Origin: an uncultured Prevotellaceae bacterium
GTDB taxonomy: Bacteria > Bacteroidota > Bacteroidia > Bacteroidales > Bacteroidaceae
NCBI GenBank assembly: GCA_900316575.1
Contig: ONDJ01000002.1
Span: 186,001 to 250,000 of the forward strand
Length of the DNA stretch: 64,000 bases
Reading direction: 5' to 3'
Both the position numbers and the translations under genes were made by a program. Every line of letters starts with the position of its first letter. Position 1 is the first letter of the stretch. Under the pieces are notes generated by a model. That model searched no databases. It was not told the origin of the DNA and saw nothing but the letters and a program-made list of their open reading frames with translations. Shown here piece by piece: positions 9,838-18,626 of this stretch.

Positions 9838-10365
9838 ATGGCCAATCTCATTTCACGCTGGCTCACACGTCGAGGTTATGGCGTACAATCGCCTTTTGCC
9901 TACCATATCGTGCGCAACGTGATCGTTGAGTGCCTACCCTTTTATGCCTACGACGAGTTGCGAGAACGTTTTGGGAAACGCAAGAATGAACACTTCCTGC
10001 AATTGATGCTGAGATTAGCCAACGAAGTGCAACCCGCCGCCTACTACCTCTCTAAAGAAGTCTGCACAGAAACACTCACGGCCTATATACACGCTGGATG
10101 CCACAACAGCAAAGCAGTAGAAAATGTTGAGCCACAAGCAAATATTTCACTACTAGTAGCAGCCTATGCTCTTGAAGCCGAAAACTTTTATCAGCATATA
10201 AGCGAAGGAGGATGCCTTGTTGTGACAAACATTTCTATCCATCGCAACAAGTGGAAGCAATTGTGTAAGAACCTCCTGCGTGCTTCGTTCACCGTTTTCG
10301 ACTGTGGGAAATATGCATTGGCTTTTCGCAAAAAACATTTGCATCCCACGCTCTATTCACTTTAA
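9838..10365 (+). CDS. Conserved methyltransferase-like protein with GVQSPF motif
   Basis: The 175-aa protein starts at ATG 9838, nine bases after the receptor stop; an in-frame extension back to 9805 overlaps the receptor and is less likely. The N-terminus (RRGYGVQSPFAYHIVRNVI) resembles a Bacteroidetes family that begins KxGxGVHSPF and is usually annotated as SAM-dependent methyltransferase-like. The glycine-rich AdoMet loop is not obvious. The C-terminus (CGKYALAFRKKHL) resembles the last strands of that fold. It may be a degenerate or non-catalytic member. The function is uncertain; the position suggests the same transcript as the TonB receptor. Confidence 0.5.
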   Translation: MANLISRWLTRRGYGVQSPFAYHIVRNVIVECLPFYAYDELRERFGKRKNEHFLQLMLRLANEVQPAAYYLSKEVCTETLTAYIHAGCHNSKAVENVEPQANISLLVAAYALEAENFYQHISEGGCLVVTNISIHRNKWKQLCKNLLRASFTVFDCGKYALAFRKKHLHPTLYSL

Positions 10366-10377
10366 AAACAAGAAAAC

Positions 10378-11796
10378 ATGAGAATAAACTATTCATCTTT
10401 ACTACTCTGCCTCGCGCTGGTTTTCTACACAGGGCATAGCCAAAGCACTGTTGCAGCTCAATCTAATGATGCAGCCGAGATACTGGACATAGAAAACCCC
10501 ACTACTGCCGACTTCATGGCACGTTCTTACTCCGTCTTTGAAGCTGGTTCACCCTCTTTTCTCGACGACACTCGTTTTCAGTCTTTGCGGGCATCAGCCC
10601 TCAAACGCGGCTACCGCAATGACCAGCCAAACGTAAAGGTTATCTCTTTTGACGCGCCCACGGCCACTAAAGCCCGAGTGCGAATGTTCACAGATGCAGC
10701 CTTTCATGATTGCGTGCTTGACGACATAGTCCTTCTTCAAAATGGACATGGCCAATACACACTCCAAAACTTCGTGCCAGGACTTACCTACTACTACCAA
10801 GTCATAGCCGACGGCCTTACGCTCACGAGCGGACAAATCAAAGCCACTGGTCAGCTCCGTATGATACATTGTGGCAGCAGTTGGAACATCCGCGACCTTG
10901 GCGGTTGGACGGGTTGGGGCGGCAACACCGTGCGCTACGAATGGATCTATCGCGGTGGTAGCCTCGGCGGACAAAACCCTCGACATGTCATTTACCACCT
11001 CACAGCCGCCGACCTTGCTGAGCTCCATCGCATTGGTATTCGTGCCCACTTAGACCTACGCGGACTGCCTGGCAAAGGAGCGTGGCCCAACGACGACTTA
11101 CTCAACGCCTATACATTAGGCTACACCCCTTTATCTGATGCCCACTTCATGAACATTGCCACCGACTTTGCCCTCTACGACCCCACGACCTGCTCAGCCG
11201 TAGTGGGAGACGTGGCATGGATAATCCACCAATTGCGCCAAGGCCGACCCGTCTATTTCCATTGTCGCACAGGAGCCGACCGCACAGGCACCATCGGCTA
11301 CACACTACTCGCGCTACTCGGTTGCGACAACTACAAAACACAAGGCGGCGGCAACCAAATAGCCCTCGACTACGAACTCACTTCGCTCGGCATGGACGAA
11401 CAAGGCACCATAGCCTACAACACCTGCGGGAAACACACAGGCCACTACAGCAACCGCTATGCTAATACCATTGCTTCCATGCCCTACGCTTTCTTCCGCA
11501 CCATCCATTCCCTACAAGCTCGTGGCATATCGCTTACCACTTTGCAAGATAAGATTTACTACTACCTCAACCGCTATTTCCTGGACAACGACGTTGAAAC
11601 CGCTGGTCGCGTATCCATAAACAAAGCAGACCTTGATTGGTTTGTCAACTTCATGCTCGGCATCACCGACCGCCAAGGTAACCTCCTCCCAGGCCACACC
11701 ACGCGCTACACCGGACCCACTTGGGCAATCAATAACGCTGACCACACACTGCAACATGCCTTTACCACAGCCTATCGCAAGCAATATAAGGATTAA
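10378..11796 (+). CDS. Secreted tyrosine-protein phosphatase
   Basis: The 472-aa protein has an N-terminal export signal (about residues 1-28). Next comes a beta-rich domain (about 60-165) ending in a Tyr-rich strand (GLTYYYQVIADG) as in fibronectin/Ig-like modules. The phosphatase domain has NIRDLGGW, a hallmark of the Y_phosphatase3 family, and the CX5R loop HCRTGADRTG with nucleophile Cys296 and Arg302. A candidate general acid lies in the preceding loops. Secreted bacterial phosphatases of this family act on phosphotyrosine, phosphoinositides or phytate-like substrates; the substrate here is unknown. It follows the methyltransferase-like gene by 12 bp. Confidence 0.8.
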   Translation: MRINYSSLLLCLALVFYTGHSQSTVAAQSNDAAEILDIENPTTADFMARSYSVFEAGSPSFLDDTRFQSLRASALKRGYRNDQPNVKVISFDAPTATKARVRMFTDAAFHDCVLDDIVLLQNGHGQYTLQNFVPGLTYYYQVIADGLTLTSGQIKATGQLRMIHCGSSWNIRDLGGWTGWGGNTVRYEWIYRGGSLGGQNPRHVIYHLTAADLAELHRIGIRAHLDLRGLPGKGAWPNDDLLNAYTLGYTPLSDAHFMNIATDFALYDPTTCSAVVGDVAWIIHQLRQGRPVYFHCRTGADRTGTIGYTLLALLGCDNYKTQGGGNQIALDYELTSLGMDEQGTIAYNTCGKHTGHYSNRYANTIASMPYAFFRTIHSLQARGISLTTLQDKIYYYLNRYFLDNDVETAGRVSINKADLDWFVNFMLGITDRQGNLLPGHTTRYTGPTWAINNADHTLQHAFTTAYRKQYKD

Positions 11797-11905
11797 AGAG
11801 GTTAAAGGTTAAAGAAATTAGAGGTTAAAGGCACCGCCGCAAAGTCTTAGGAGCACGGGCATCCTGCCCACGAACAAACCGCCGCAAACTTTAACCTCTA
11901 AACTT
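11797..11905. repeat. Dispersed inverted-repeat element (copy 1) enclosing a REP-like palindrome
   Basis: The element lies directly after the phosphatase stop codon. TAGAGGTTAAAG at 11819-11830 is repeated perfectly in inverse orientation as CTTTAACCTCTA at 11889-11900. Extra GGTTAAAG units precede the left end. The centre holds GGGCATCCTGCCC (11857-11869), a GC-rich palindrome seen in related form at 42308 and 56365 (opposite orientation). Confidence 0.65.
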
Positions 11906-11917
11906 GCACACAAAACT

Positions 11918-11947
11918 TGCTCCACCGCCCAACTTGCCGTATCTTCG
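11918..11947 (+). promoter_or_regulatory. Promoter of nagA
   Basis: A -7 element TATCTTCG (11940-11947; consensus TAnnTTTG) follows a TTG at about 11916-11918. The expected start of transcription is 40-45 bases before the nagA ATG at 11995. This also argues against the longer reading frame that begins at 11917. Confidence 0.55.
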
Positions 11948-11994
11948 CACCCAAAATAAAGAAGCATAAAAACATAATAACTATCAACACTACC

Positions 11995-13149
11995 ATGAAA
12001 CAAATCCTAAACGGCCGTATCCTCACACCCGAGGGCTGGCTCACAGGCGGATCCGTCATTGTAGAAGACGAAAAAATCCTTGAAGTCTCCAACAATGCGC
12101 TCCACATTGAAGGCGCTGAAATCATAGACGCTGCAGGCGGCGACATAGCCCCTGGTGGCATAGAGCTCCACATCCACGGCGGTGGTGGGCGCGACTTTAT
12201 GGAAGGCAGCGAAGAAGCTTTCCGCATTGCTGTGGATGCCCATCTGAAGCATGGAACAACAGCCATCTTCCCCACCCTTTCCTCCTCCTCGCCCGCCATG
12301 ATATGGGACGCCGTGCATACTTGCGACAAATTGATGCAAGAGCCTGGTAGCCCTATCATGGGACTACACCTTGAAGGGCCCTACTTCAACAAAGCCATGG
12401 CAGGAGCACAAATGCCCGAATACATCACTCCTCCCATCCCCGCTGACTACGAGCCACTGCTCACCCAGACCAACGTCATCAAACGATGGGATGCTGCGCC
12501 CGAACTGCCAGGCACTGAAGCATTCGGACGCTTCTGCATCGCCCACGGCTGTTTGCCCGCTATAGCCCACACCAAAGGCGAATACGAAGATGCTATTCGA
12601 GCTCTCCATGCAGGCTTCACCCACCTCACCCACTTCACCAACGCCATGAGCACCATGCACAAAGAGCGCGAATACAAAAAAGTGGGTATCGTTGAAGCTG
12701 GCTACGAGCAAGAAGCCTTCACCGTAGAAGTCATCGCCGATGGCATACACGTTCCAGCTCCGTTGCTCTCCATGATATGGAAAATCAAAGGAACAGAACG
12801 CATGGCTCTCATCACCGACGCCCTTGCCGTAGCCGCCAGCGATGCCACCGAAGCCTTCGACCCCCGCGTCATCATCGAAGATGGTGTGTGCAAACTCGCC
12901 GACCGCAGCGCATTGGCAGGCAGCATCGCTACAATGGACCGCCTCGTTCGCACCGCCGTGCAGCAAGCCGCCATCCCCGTAGCCGACGCACTGCGTATGA
13001 CCGCCGAAACCCCAGCGCGCATCATGGGCATCTACGACCGCAAAGGCTCCCTGCAACGCGGAAAAGATGCCGACATCGTCATCTACGACAACCAACAAAC
13101 CTTGCGCTTCGTCATGCAAGCTGGCAAAACCGTCGTCAGCCAACTATAA
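11995..13149 (+). CDS. nagA: N-acetylglucosamine-6-phosphate deacetylase
   Basis: This enzyme removes acetate from GlcNAc-6-phosphate, giving glucosamine-6-phosphate for catabolism or for cell-wall precursor supply. The 384-aa protein is an amidohydrolase. It shows the metal-site HIH (His59, His61), EGPYFN, AHTKG, THFTNAM and the catalytic Asp in LITDAL. The length is normal for the family. ATG 11995 was chosen because the promoter lies between it and the alternative start at 11917, and MKQILNGRIL is the usual N-terminus. The gene stands alone, without nagB. It ends in a strong terminator at 13187. Confidence 0.93.
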   Translation: MKQILNGRILTPEGWLTGGSVIVEDEKILEVSNNALHIEGAEIIDAAGGDIAPGGIELHIHGGGGRDFMEGSEEAFRIAVDAHLKHGTTAIFPTLSSSSPAMIWDAVHTCDKLMQEPGSPIMGLHLEGPYFNKAMAGAQMPEYITPPIPADYEPLLTQTNVIKRWDAAPELPGTEAFGRFCIAHGCLPAIAHTKGEYEDAIRALHAGFTHLTHFTNAMSTMHKEREYKKVGIVEAGYEQEAFTVEVIADGIHVPAPLLSMIWKIKGTERMALITDALAVAASDATEAFDPRVIIEDGVCKLADRSALAGSIATMDRLVRTAVQQAAIPVADALRMTAETPARIMGIYDRKGSLQRGKDADIVIYDNQQTLRFVMQAGKTVVSQL

Positions 13150-13186
13150 ATCTAACCAATAACAAAACCTTTATCCCCTACACAGC

Positions 13187-13235
13187 GCGAGGCGTAGCCG
13201 AACCCAACATTCGGTTTCGCCTCGCTCGCTTTTCT
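13187..13235 (+). terminator. Rho-independent terminator of nagA
   Basis: Stem GCGAGGCG (13187-13194) pairs with CGCCTCGC (13218-13225), with a nested CCGAA/TTCGG pair and a T-rich tail (CTTTTCTT). Confidence 0.75.
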
Positions 13236-13340
13236 TGCCATAGCAGTACACCTCTTGCGGATGAAGCCAATTTGACCAAAACTTAAGCCAAAAGGTAAAG
13301 AAATCTTTTGTCTGGTTTTTCAGCCGTAGCACCGGCGCGT

Positions 13341-13426
13341 GAAAATCAATTTTCAAGCACAGAAAATCAATTTTCAAGCACAGACGGTCGATTTTCCTCG
13401 CGTTGACAATCGATTTTCACCCCTTG
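13341..13426. repeat. 22-bp-period palindrome array A
   Basis: There are four tandem units of 21, 21, 22 and 22 bp. The core is GAAAATCAATTTTC (GAAAAT and ATTTTC are reverse complements around a 2-base centre), followed by a 7-8 base spacer. Units 1 and 2 are identical; units 3 and 4 have drifted. It lies between the convergent genes nagA and mdh, in a 404-bp stretch whose only other recognisable features are the two terminators. Confidence 0.8.
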
Positions 13427-13492
13427 AAAAAATCCTGAAAATCGGACAAAGATACTCATTTATCCCCAACAGCGTTTTCCCCAAGAGCAACA

Positions 13493-13531
13493 AAAACCGC
13501 TGACCAACAAACATTGTTGACCAGCGGTTTT
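13493..13531. terminator. Bidirectional terminator between nagA and mdh
   Basis: AAAACCGCTG (13493-13502) pairs with CAGCGGTTTT (13522-13531), with an inner CAACAA/TTGTTG pair. A-runs on one side and T-runs on the other let it work on both strands. It lies 23 bp beyond the mdh stop. Confidence 0.75.
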
Positions 13532-13553
13532 GAAAAGGTTTAAATCTACTGGC

Positions 13554-14546
13554 TTAGAGGTTTGGATTGATAGCGTTCCACTCGCTCACGGGGGGAACGA
13601 TGCCAAGCGTTACAAGCTCATCGCGCATCTTGCAAAGGTGCTCGTAGCTTTGGTCGAGTTTTGCAAGTTCTTCGGGTGTGCCTTGGGGCATACGATAGGT
13701 GCAACCTTGTGCATCGAGCGTGGTGTCCATCGCCATCATGATGCTCTGATACTTTTCGTTCTTAACAAACGTACCAGCGGGATAAGCGAAAGGTTCGCCG
13801 CCCATGACGCTGCGAATCATCTCTACGCTGAGATAAGCGGGGCTCTGGAAGGAGCTGCGGCCACGAAGCTTGATGATAGCGGCACCGCCTTGGGTGACGT
13901 CGCGCTTCATTTGCTCCCACTCGGCCTCGGGGAAACAATCACTGCCGATGATGTCGGTCAGCGGTTTGCCGTCAATTTTAACAGCACTGCCAAACACGGC
14001 CATTTGCTCGCCGTGGCCGCCATAGGTGGCACAGCCAGTTACTTTGCTCTGCATCACACCAAACTTCTTGGCTAAAGCACTCTGCAAGCGGGTGCTGTCG
14101 AGAGCGGCAAGGGTGGTAACTTGCGAGGGTTTCAAACCACTATAAAGGAGTGTCACAAGACCGGTTAGGTCGGCGGGGTTGAAGATGATCACTACGTGTT
14201 TTACGTCGGGGCAGTATTGCTTGATGTTCTTGCCTAATTCCTCGGCTATCTTGCAGTTTCCTGCCAAGAGGTCTTCGCGCGTCATACCTTCCTTGCGGGG
14301 TGCGCCACCACTGGAAATGATGTACTTGGCATCGGTGAAAGCCTCTTTCACGTCGGTGGTGGCTGTGATGCAAGCATCGCCAAAGCCGCATTGACGCATT
14401 TCTTCAGCCACGCCTTCGGGTGAGAATACGTCGTAGAGACAAATGTTGCTGGTGAGGCGCATGGTGAGCGCGGTTTGTACCATGTTGGAACCAATCATGC
14501 CGGCTGCTCCGACAATGACAAGCTTTTCGTTCGTTAAGAATGACAT
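13554..14546 (-). CDS. mdh: Malate dehydrogenase
   Basis: NAD-dependent interconversion of malate and oxaloacetate in the cytoplasm. The 330-aa protein has a Rossmann loop near the N-terminus (VIVGAAGMIGSNM), the substrate-loop Arg region (GGAPRKEGMTRED), and the catalytic His region (ATYGGHGEQMAVFG). The sequence type is the Bacteroidetes lactate/malate dehydrogenase-like form. It is transcribed divergently from the pepP-like gene. In an organism with acn-icd-gltA but no further oxidative TCA genes seen here, it would mainly serve the reductive branch from oxaloacetate to malate and fumarate; this is inference. Confidence 0.93.
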   Translation of the reverse strand: MSFLTNEKLVIVGAAGMIGSNMVQTALTMRLTSNICLYDVFSPEGVAEEMRQCGFGDACITATTDVKEAFTDAKYIISSGGAPRKEGMTREDLLAGNCKIAEELGKNIKQYCPDVKHVVIIFNPADLTGLVTLLYSGLKPSQVTTLAALDSTRLQSALAKKFGVMQSKVTGCATYGGHGEQMAVFGSAVKIDGKPLTDIIGSDCFPEAEWEQMKRDVTQGGAAIIKLRGRSSFQSPAYLSVEMIRSVMGGEPFAYPAGTFVKNEKYQSIMMAMDTTLDAQGCTYRMPQGTPEELAKLDQSYEHLCKMRDELVTLGIVPPVSEWNAINPNL

Positions 14547-14591
14547 GTGTAGAATAAAGTTTTTAGATTGTTAGAAATATCGTTTTCGCCG

Positions 14592-14620
14592 CAAAGGTAC
14601 GTAAATCTTGTTTAACTTTG
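14592..14620. promoter_or_regulatory. Divergent promoters of mdh and the pepP-like gene
   Basis: On the minus strand TACCTTTG (complement of 14592-14599) is the -7 element for mdh. On the plus strand TAACTTTG (14613-14620) is the -7 element for the peptidase gene at 14655. Both match TAnnTTTG. Confidence 0.65.
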
Positions 14621-14654
14621 CGCGTGTTACGCACGTTTTATCCCACATTTTACT

Positions 14655-16436
14655 ATGAATACAACGACGATGCGCGTGGAAGCATTGCGCGCTTGGATGA
14701 AAAGAAATGATCTCGAGGCTTTTGTTGTTCCTACTGCCGATCCCCACGGCAGTGAGTATATACCTGATTACTGGAAGTGTCGCGAATGGCTCTCGGGTTT
14801 CACGGGTTCGGCGGGCACAGCGGTGGTGACGCTGCGCGGGGCTGCGCTTTGGACCGACTCGCGCTACTACCTACAGGCGGCGCAGGAGTTGGAGAACTCG
14901 CCTTTTGAACTGATGCGCGAGGGCACAGAGGGTGTTCCTCAGGTCGGTGAGTGGCTCTGCGAGCAGAGGGTAGAAGTCGTGGGCGGCAACGGTGCCTTGT
15001 TGTCTGAAGACTTTGCCGAGACGCTTGCTGAACAGGGGAAAAAATCGTTTAGTTTTCGCTTCACAGACGACCCCTTCTGCGACATTTGGAACGACCGCCC
15101 CGCCTTGCCCAAAGGCAAGATTGTTCCTCAATCGGCTATATATACATCGCGCTCGGCAAAGGAAAAACTACAACTATTGGGCAACGCACTTGACAAAGAT
15201 GAGTGGTTGCTACTGAGCGACCTTTCTGAAATAGCATGGACGCTAAACCTCCGTGGCAGCGACATTGCCTACAACCCGGTGTTCCTAAGCTATTTGCTGG
15301 TGTCGGCCACTAAAGACAGGTCTGTGCTCTTTGTGGATGAAGAGAAACTGAATAGCGAGGCGGCTCATAGGCTTTCTGCCGCTGGTGTCGCTGTGAGGCC
15401 TTATGATGGGCTTGCCGCTGTGCTGATGGAATTGGGGAATAGCCATGAAACGATCTGCTACGAGGGGACGCTCACTTACAGCATGAAGCAACTGATTGCG
15501 CAAGCTTCGTGGTCATTGCGACCTATCGCTGATGGGCATACCAGCCTACTCAAGGCGGTGAAGGACGAGGGCGAACAGGCGGGCTTCCGCTTGGCGATGG
15601 AGCGCGACGGCGTGGCTCTGATACGCTTCCGCCGCTGGCTTGACGAGGCTTTACTGAGAGGAGACGACCTTACGGAACAAGAGATAGACCGCCGACTCAC
15701 AGCCTTGCGCGCAGAACAAGCGGGTTTCACCAGTCTCAGCTTTGCTACCATTGCCGCTGCCGGCGAGCATGGTGCTATTGTGCACTACGAGGCTGAGCCT
15801 ACGAAGAGTACACCATTGCCAAGCAATGGATTTCTGCTGCTCGACAGTGGGGCGCAATACGATTGTGGTACGACCGATATCACTCGCACCATCCCTCTTG
15901 GGCAACTCACCGATGAGGAGCGTCGCGTATATACTTTGGTGCTCAAGGCTCACATCGGGTTGGCACGCCTGCGTTTTCCTGAAGGAACCAACGGACTGCA
16001 GGCTGACACTGCCGCTCGAGCTCCACTATGGCACGCCGGCTACGACTTCGGGCACGGCACCGGCCACGGTGTGGGAAGCCACCTCTGTGTGCACGAGGGT
16101 CCTCATCAGATACGTAAGGATAAACGTGCTTGCACGATGGTTGCCCTGCAACCTGGCATGACGATCACGGACGAGCCTGGTGTGTATCTTGAAGGGCGTT
16201 TCGGTGTGCGATTAGAGAATGTGCTGATGGTGCGCAAGGATGCTGACGGGTTCTTATCGTTCGAAGCTCTGACGCTGTGTCCTTTTGACACTGCGCCTAT
16301 CATACAAGAGATTCTCACCCACGAAGAGCGCGCTTATCTCAACGCTTACCATGCTGAAGTGCGCCACCGATTGTTGCCCCTACTTAGCGACGAAGCCGAC
16401 AAGCAATGGCTCATCGCAGCTACAGGGGATATCTGA
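14655..16436 (+). CDS. Xaa-Pro aminopeptidase (M24B family)
   Basis: Cytoplasmic metallopeptidase that removes an N-terminal residue before proline. The 593-aa protein has two creatinase-like N-terminal domains (about 1-310) and a pita-bread catalytic domain. Metal ligands are visible: Asp in LLDSGAQYDCGTTDITRTI, His in GHGTGHGVGSHLCVHEGPH, Glu in TDEPGVYLEGRFGVRLEN. The three-domain length resembles eukaryotic-type cytosolic APP1 enzymes rather than E. coli PepP. It is monocistronic, with its own promoter at 14613. Confidence 0.9.
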   Translation: MNTTTMRVEALRAWMKRNDLEAFVVPTADPHGSEYIPDYWKCREWLSGFTGSAGTAVVTLRGAALWTDSRYYLQAAQELENSPFELMREGTEGVPQVGEWLCEQRVEVVGGNGALLSEDFAETLAEQGKKSFSFRFTDDPFCDIWNDRPALPKGKIVPQSAIYTSRSAKEKLQLLGNALDKDEWLLLSDLSEIAWTLNLRGSDIAYNPVFLSYLLVSATKDRSVLFVDEEKLNSEAAHRLSAAGVAVRPYDGLAAVLMELGNSHETICYEGTLTYSMKQLIAQASWSLRPIADGHTSLLKAVKDEGEQAGFRLAMERDGVALIRFRRWLDEALLRGDDLTEQEIDRRLTALRAEQAGFTSLSFATIAAAGEHGAIVHYEAEPTKSTPLPSNGFLLLDSGAQYDCGTTDITRTIPLGQLTDEERRVYTLVLKAHIGLARLRFPEGTNGLQADTAARAPLWHAGYDFGHGTGHGVGSHLCVHEGPHQIRKDKRACTMVALQPGMTITDEPGVYLEGRFGVRLENVLMVRKDADGFLSFEALTLCPFDTAPIIQEILTHEERAYLNAYHAEVRHRLLPLLSDEADKQWLIAATGDI

Positions 16437-16512
16437 AAAGTGAAAGTTAAGCGATTAGAGATGCGAGTGGTTCCAGCAGGCTTTAACCTTTAACCTCTTA
16501 ACTCTTTTAACC
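16437..16512. repeat. Dispersed TTAAAG/CTTTAA element (copy 2)
   Basis: The gap after the peptidase gene has GATTAGAG on the left and CTTTAACCTTTAACCTCTT on the right, in the same inverted layout as the element at 11797. Confidence 0.5.
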
Positions 16513-16521
16513 TAATTTGTG

Positions 16522-16529
16522 TATCTTTG
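16522..16529 (+). promoter_or_regulatory. Promoter -7 element of ychF
   Basis: TATCTTTG lies 36 bases before the ychF start, immediately downstream of the repeat element. Confidence 0.6.
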
Positions 16530-16565
16530 CGCCTGCAAACAACAAAAAGAACATAAACAAAGTAT

Positions 16566-17669
16566 ATGGCATTACAATGTGGCATTGTAGGACTTCCCAA
16601 CGTAGGCAAGTCCACCCTCTTCAATAGTCTGTCGAGCGCAAAGGCGCAGGCAGCAAATTTCCCTTTTTGCACCATAGAACCCAACGTGGGTGTAATCACC
16701 GTCCCCGACGAGCGACTCACAAAATTGGCGGAGATTGTTCACCCTGGGCGCATTGTGCCCGCAACGGTGGAAATCGTAGATATAGCCGGGCTGGTGAAAG
16801 GCGCGTCGAAAGGCGAAGGATTAGGCAATCAGTTCCTTGGCAACATTCGCCAAACGGACGCTATCATCCACGTATTGCGTTGCTTCGATGATGGCAACGT
16901 GGTGCATGTTGATGGCAGCGTTGACCCCGTGCGCGACAAGGAAATCATCGACACAGAGCTGCAGCTTAAAGACCTCGAAACCATAGAAAGCCGATTGGCC
17001 AAGACCGAAAAGCTGGCTACCGTTGGCGGCAACAAAGATGCAAAGGTGGAACTCGGTGTGCTGCAAGCCTACAAAGCAGCATTAGAAAGTGGCAAGTCGG
17101 CTCGCACCGTGCAGTTTGAAACAAAAGAAGAAATCCAAGCCGCGCACGACCTCTTTCTGCTCACCTCAAAGCCAGTGCTCTACGTCTGCAACGTGGACGA
17201 AGCCAGTGCAGTCAAAGGCAATGCCTACACCCAGGCGGTGCGCGAAGCTATAAAAGACGAAGGTGCCGAACTGCTCGTTATCGCCGCTCGCACCGAGGCC
17301 GACATCGCTGAGTTGGAAAGCTACGAAGAGCGCCAAATGTTTCTTGAAGACGCAGGACTGACCGAGAGCGGCTGCAACCGATTGGTCAAGACTGCCTACC
17401 ACATGCTGGGTCTGCAAACGTTTATCACTGCTGGCGAAATGGAAGTAAAAGCCTGGACCTATCGCCGAGGCTGGAAAGCTCCTCAGTGTGCCGGCGTTAT
17501 TCACACCGACTTTGAGCGCGGTTTTATTCGTGCCGAAGTCATCAAATACGACGACTATCTGCGCCTGGGCAGCGAAGCCGCCGTGCGCGAAGCTGGTTTG
17601 CTCCATGTCGAAGGCAAAGAATATGAAGTACAAGACGGCGACATCATGCACTTCAGATTTAATGTATAA
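16566..17669 (+). CDS. ychF: Redox-regulated ATPase YchF (Obg family)
   Basis: Ribosome-associated P-loop NTPase that prefers ATP to GTP and is linked to translation and oxidative-stress control. The 367-aa protein has G1 [13 protein letters not shown] near residue 8, G3-like [19 protein letters not shown], a coiled insertion, and a C-terminal TGS domain ending in the typical [14 protein letters not shown]. The position of the usual NKxD motif reads CNVDE, as expected for this family. The gene is followed by palindrome array B and then lgt. Confidence 0.95.
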   Translation: MALQCGIVGLPNVGKSTLFNSLSSAKAQAANFPFCTIEPNVGVITVPDERLTKLAEIVHPGRIVPATVEIVDIAGLVKGASKGEGLGNQFLGNIRQTDAIIHVLRCFDDGNVVHVDGSVDPVRDKEIIDTELQLKDLETIESRLAKTEKLATVGGNKDAKVELGVLQAYKAALESGKSARTVQFETKEEIQAAHDLFLLTSKPVLYVCNVDEASAVKGNAYTQAVREAIKDEGAELLVIAARTEADIAELESYEERQMFLEDAGLTESGCNRLVKTAYHMLGLQTFITAGEMEVKAWTYRRGWKAPQCAGVIHTDFERGFIRAEVIKYDDYLRLGSEAAVREAGLLHVEGKEYEVQDGDIMHFRFNV

Positions 17670-17680
17670 AAGGAACGAAT

Positions 17681-17746
17681 AGGAAGGTGCACTTCCTAAG
17701 GTAGGAAGGTGCACTTCCTAAGGCAGGAAGGTGCACTTCCTCCCCG
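17681..17746. repeat. 22-bp-period palindrome array B
   Basis: There are three tandem 22-bp units starting at 17681, 17703 and 17725. The core AGGAAGGTGCACTTCCT is a near-perfect palindrome; the spacer is AAGGT/AAGGC. The array lies between ychF and lgt. The reverse complement of its core forms array E at 52650. Confidence 0.85.
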
Positions 17747-17782
17747 AAGGCAAACAGCTCTTTCTCCTGAAGAATAAAAACT

Positions 17783-18622
17783 ATGCTTAACTACATCATT
17801 TGGAACCCCGACAAAGTATTTTTCACCCTCGGCAGCTTCGAAGTGAGATGGTACGGCCTGCTATGGTGCATCGGCTTGGCAGCAGCCTACTTCATCGTGC
17901 AATGGATCTACCGTCGCGAAAAGATAGGGCAAGACAAGTTTGAGCCGCTCTTTATCTATTGCTTCGTAGGCATCATACTCGGAGCCAGGCTCGGCCACTG
18001 CCTCTTCTACGAACCCGCCTACTTCCTATCCCACCCCATAGAAATGTTCCTGCCTATACGACAGTTGGCCGATGGCTCATGGAAACTCACGGGCTATGCT
18101 GGGCTTGCCAGTCATGGCGGAACGGCTGGAATCATCCTGGCTCTGTGGCTCTATGTGCGTCGCTACAAAATGCCGATCCTTACGGTGGTGGACATCATTG
18201 GCATTGCGACACCCATCACCGCCTGCGCCATCCGATTAGGAAACCTTATGAACAGCGAAATCGTGGGCAAAGCCACCGAAAGTGCCATGGGCTTCATTTT
18301 CGTGCAAAACGGCGAAGACTTTGCCCGCTATCCCGCACAACTCTACGAAGCATTGGCCTACCTCTTGTTGCTCTTTATCGGACTGGCCTTCTACCTCAAG
18401 AGCCGCTACCGCATAGGCACAGGCTTCTACTTCGGATTGTGCCTCTCATACATTTTCATCTTCCGCTTCTTTATCGAGTTCCTCAAGGAAGTGCAAGAAC
18501 AATGGGAACTCAATATGGTAGATACCATCGGCCTGAACCAAGGGCAAATGCTCAGTCTGCCTTTTGCCCTCGTAGGTTGTTACTTCCTCTACAAGTCCAT
18601 TAGAAAACAAAAAATATCATAA
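17783..18622 (+). CDS. lgt: Prolipoprotein diacylglyceryl transferase
   Basis: Inner-membrane enzyme that transfers diacylglycerol from phosphatidylglycerol to the lipobox Cys of prolipoproteins. The 279-aa protein has about seven membrane segments. It contains the conserved SHGGTAGI (catalytic His region) and the Lgt signature RLGNLMNSEIVGKATES. It is needed for the many lipoproteins of this window. The next gene, itself a lipoprotein, starts 4 bp after its stop. Confidence 0.95.
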   Translation: MLNYIIWNPDKVFFTLGSFEVRWYGLLWCIGLAAAYFIVQWIYRREKIGQDKFEPLFIYCFVGIILGARLGHCLFYEPAYFLSHPIEMFLPIRQLADGSWKLTGYAGLASHGGTAGIILALWLYVRRYKMPILTVVDIIGIATPITACAIRLGNLMNSEIVGKATESAMGFIFVQNGEDFARYPAQLYEALAYLLLLFIGLAFYLKSRYRIGTGFYFGLCLSYIFIFRFFIEFLKEVQEQWELNMVDTIGLNQGQMLSLPFALVGCYFLYKSIRKQKIS

Positions 18623-18626
18623 AACC

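Noticed and set aside
12364..13143. 259-aa minus-strand open frame opposite nagA
   Set aside because: Antisense to a well-conserved enzyme; composition explained by the codon bias of nagA.
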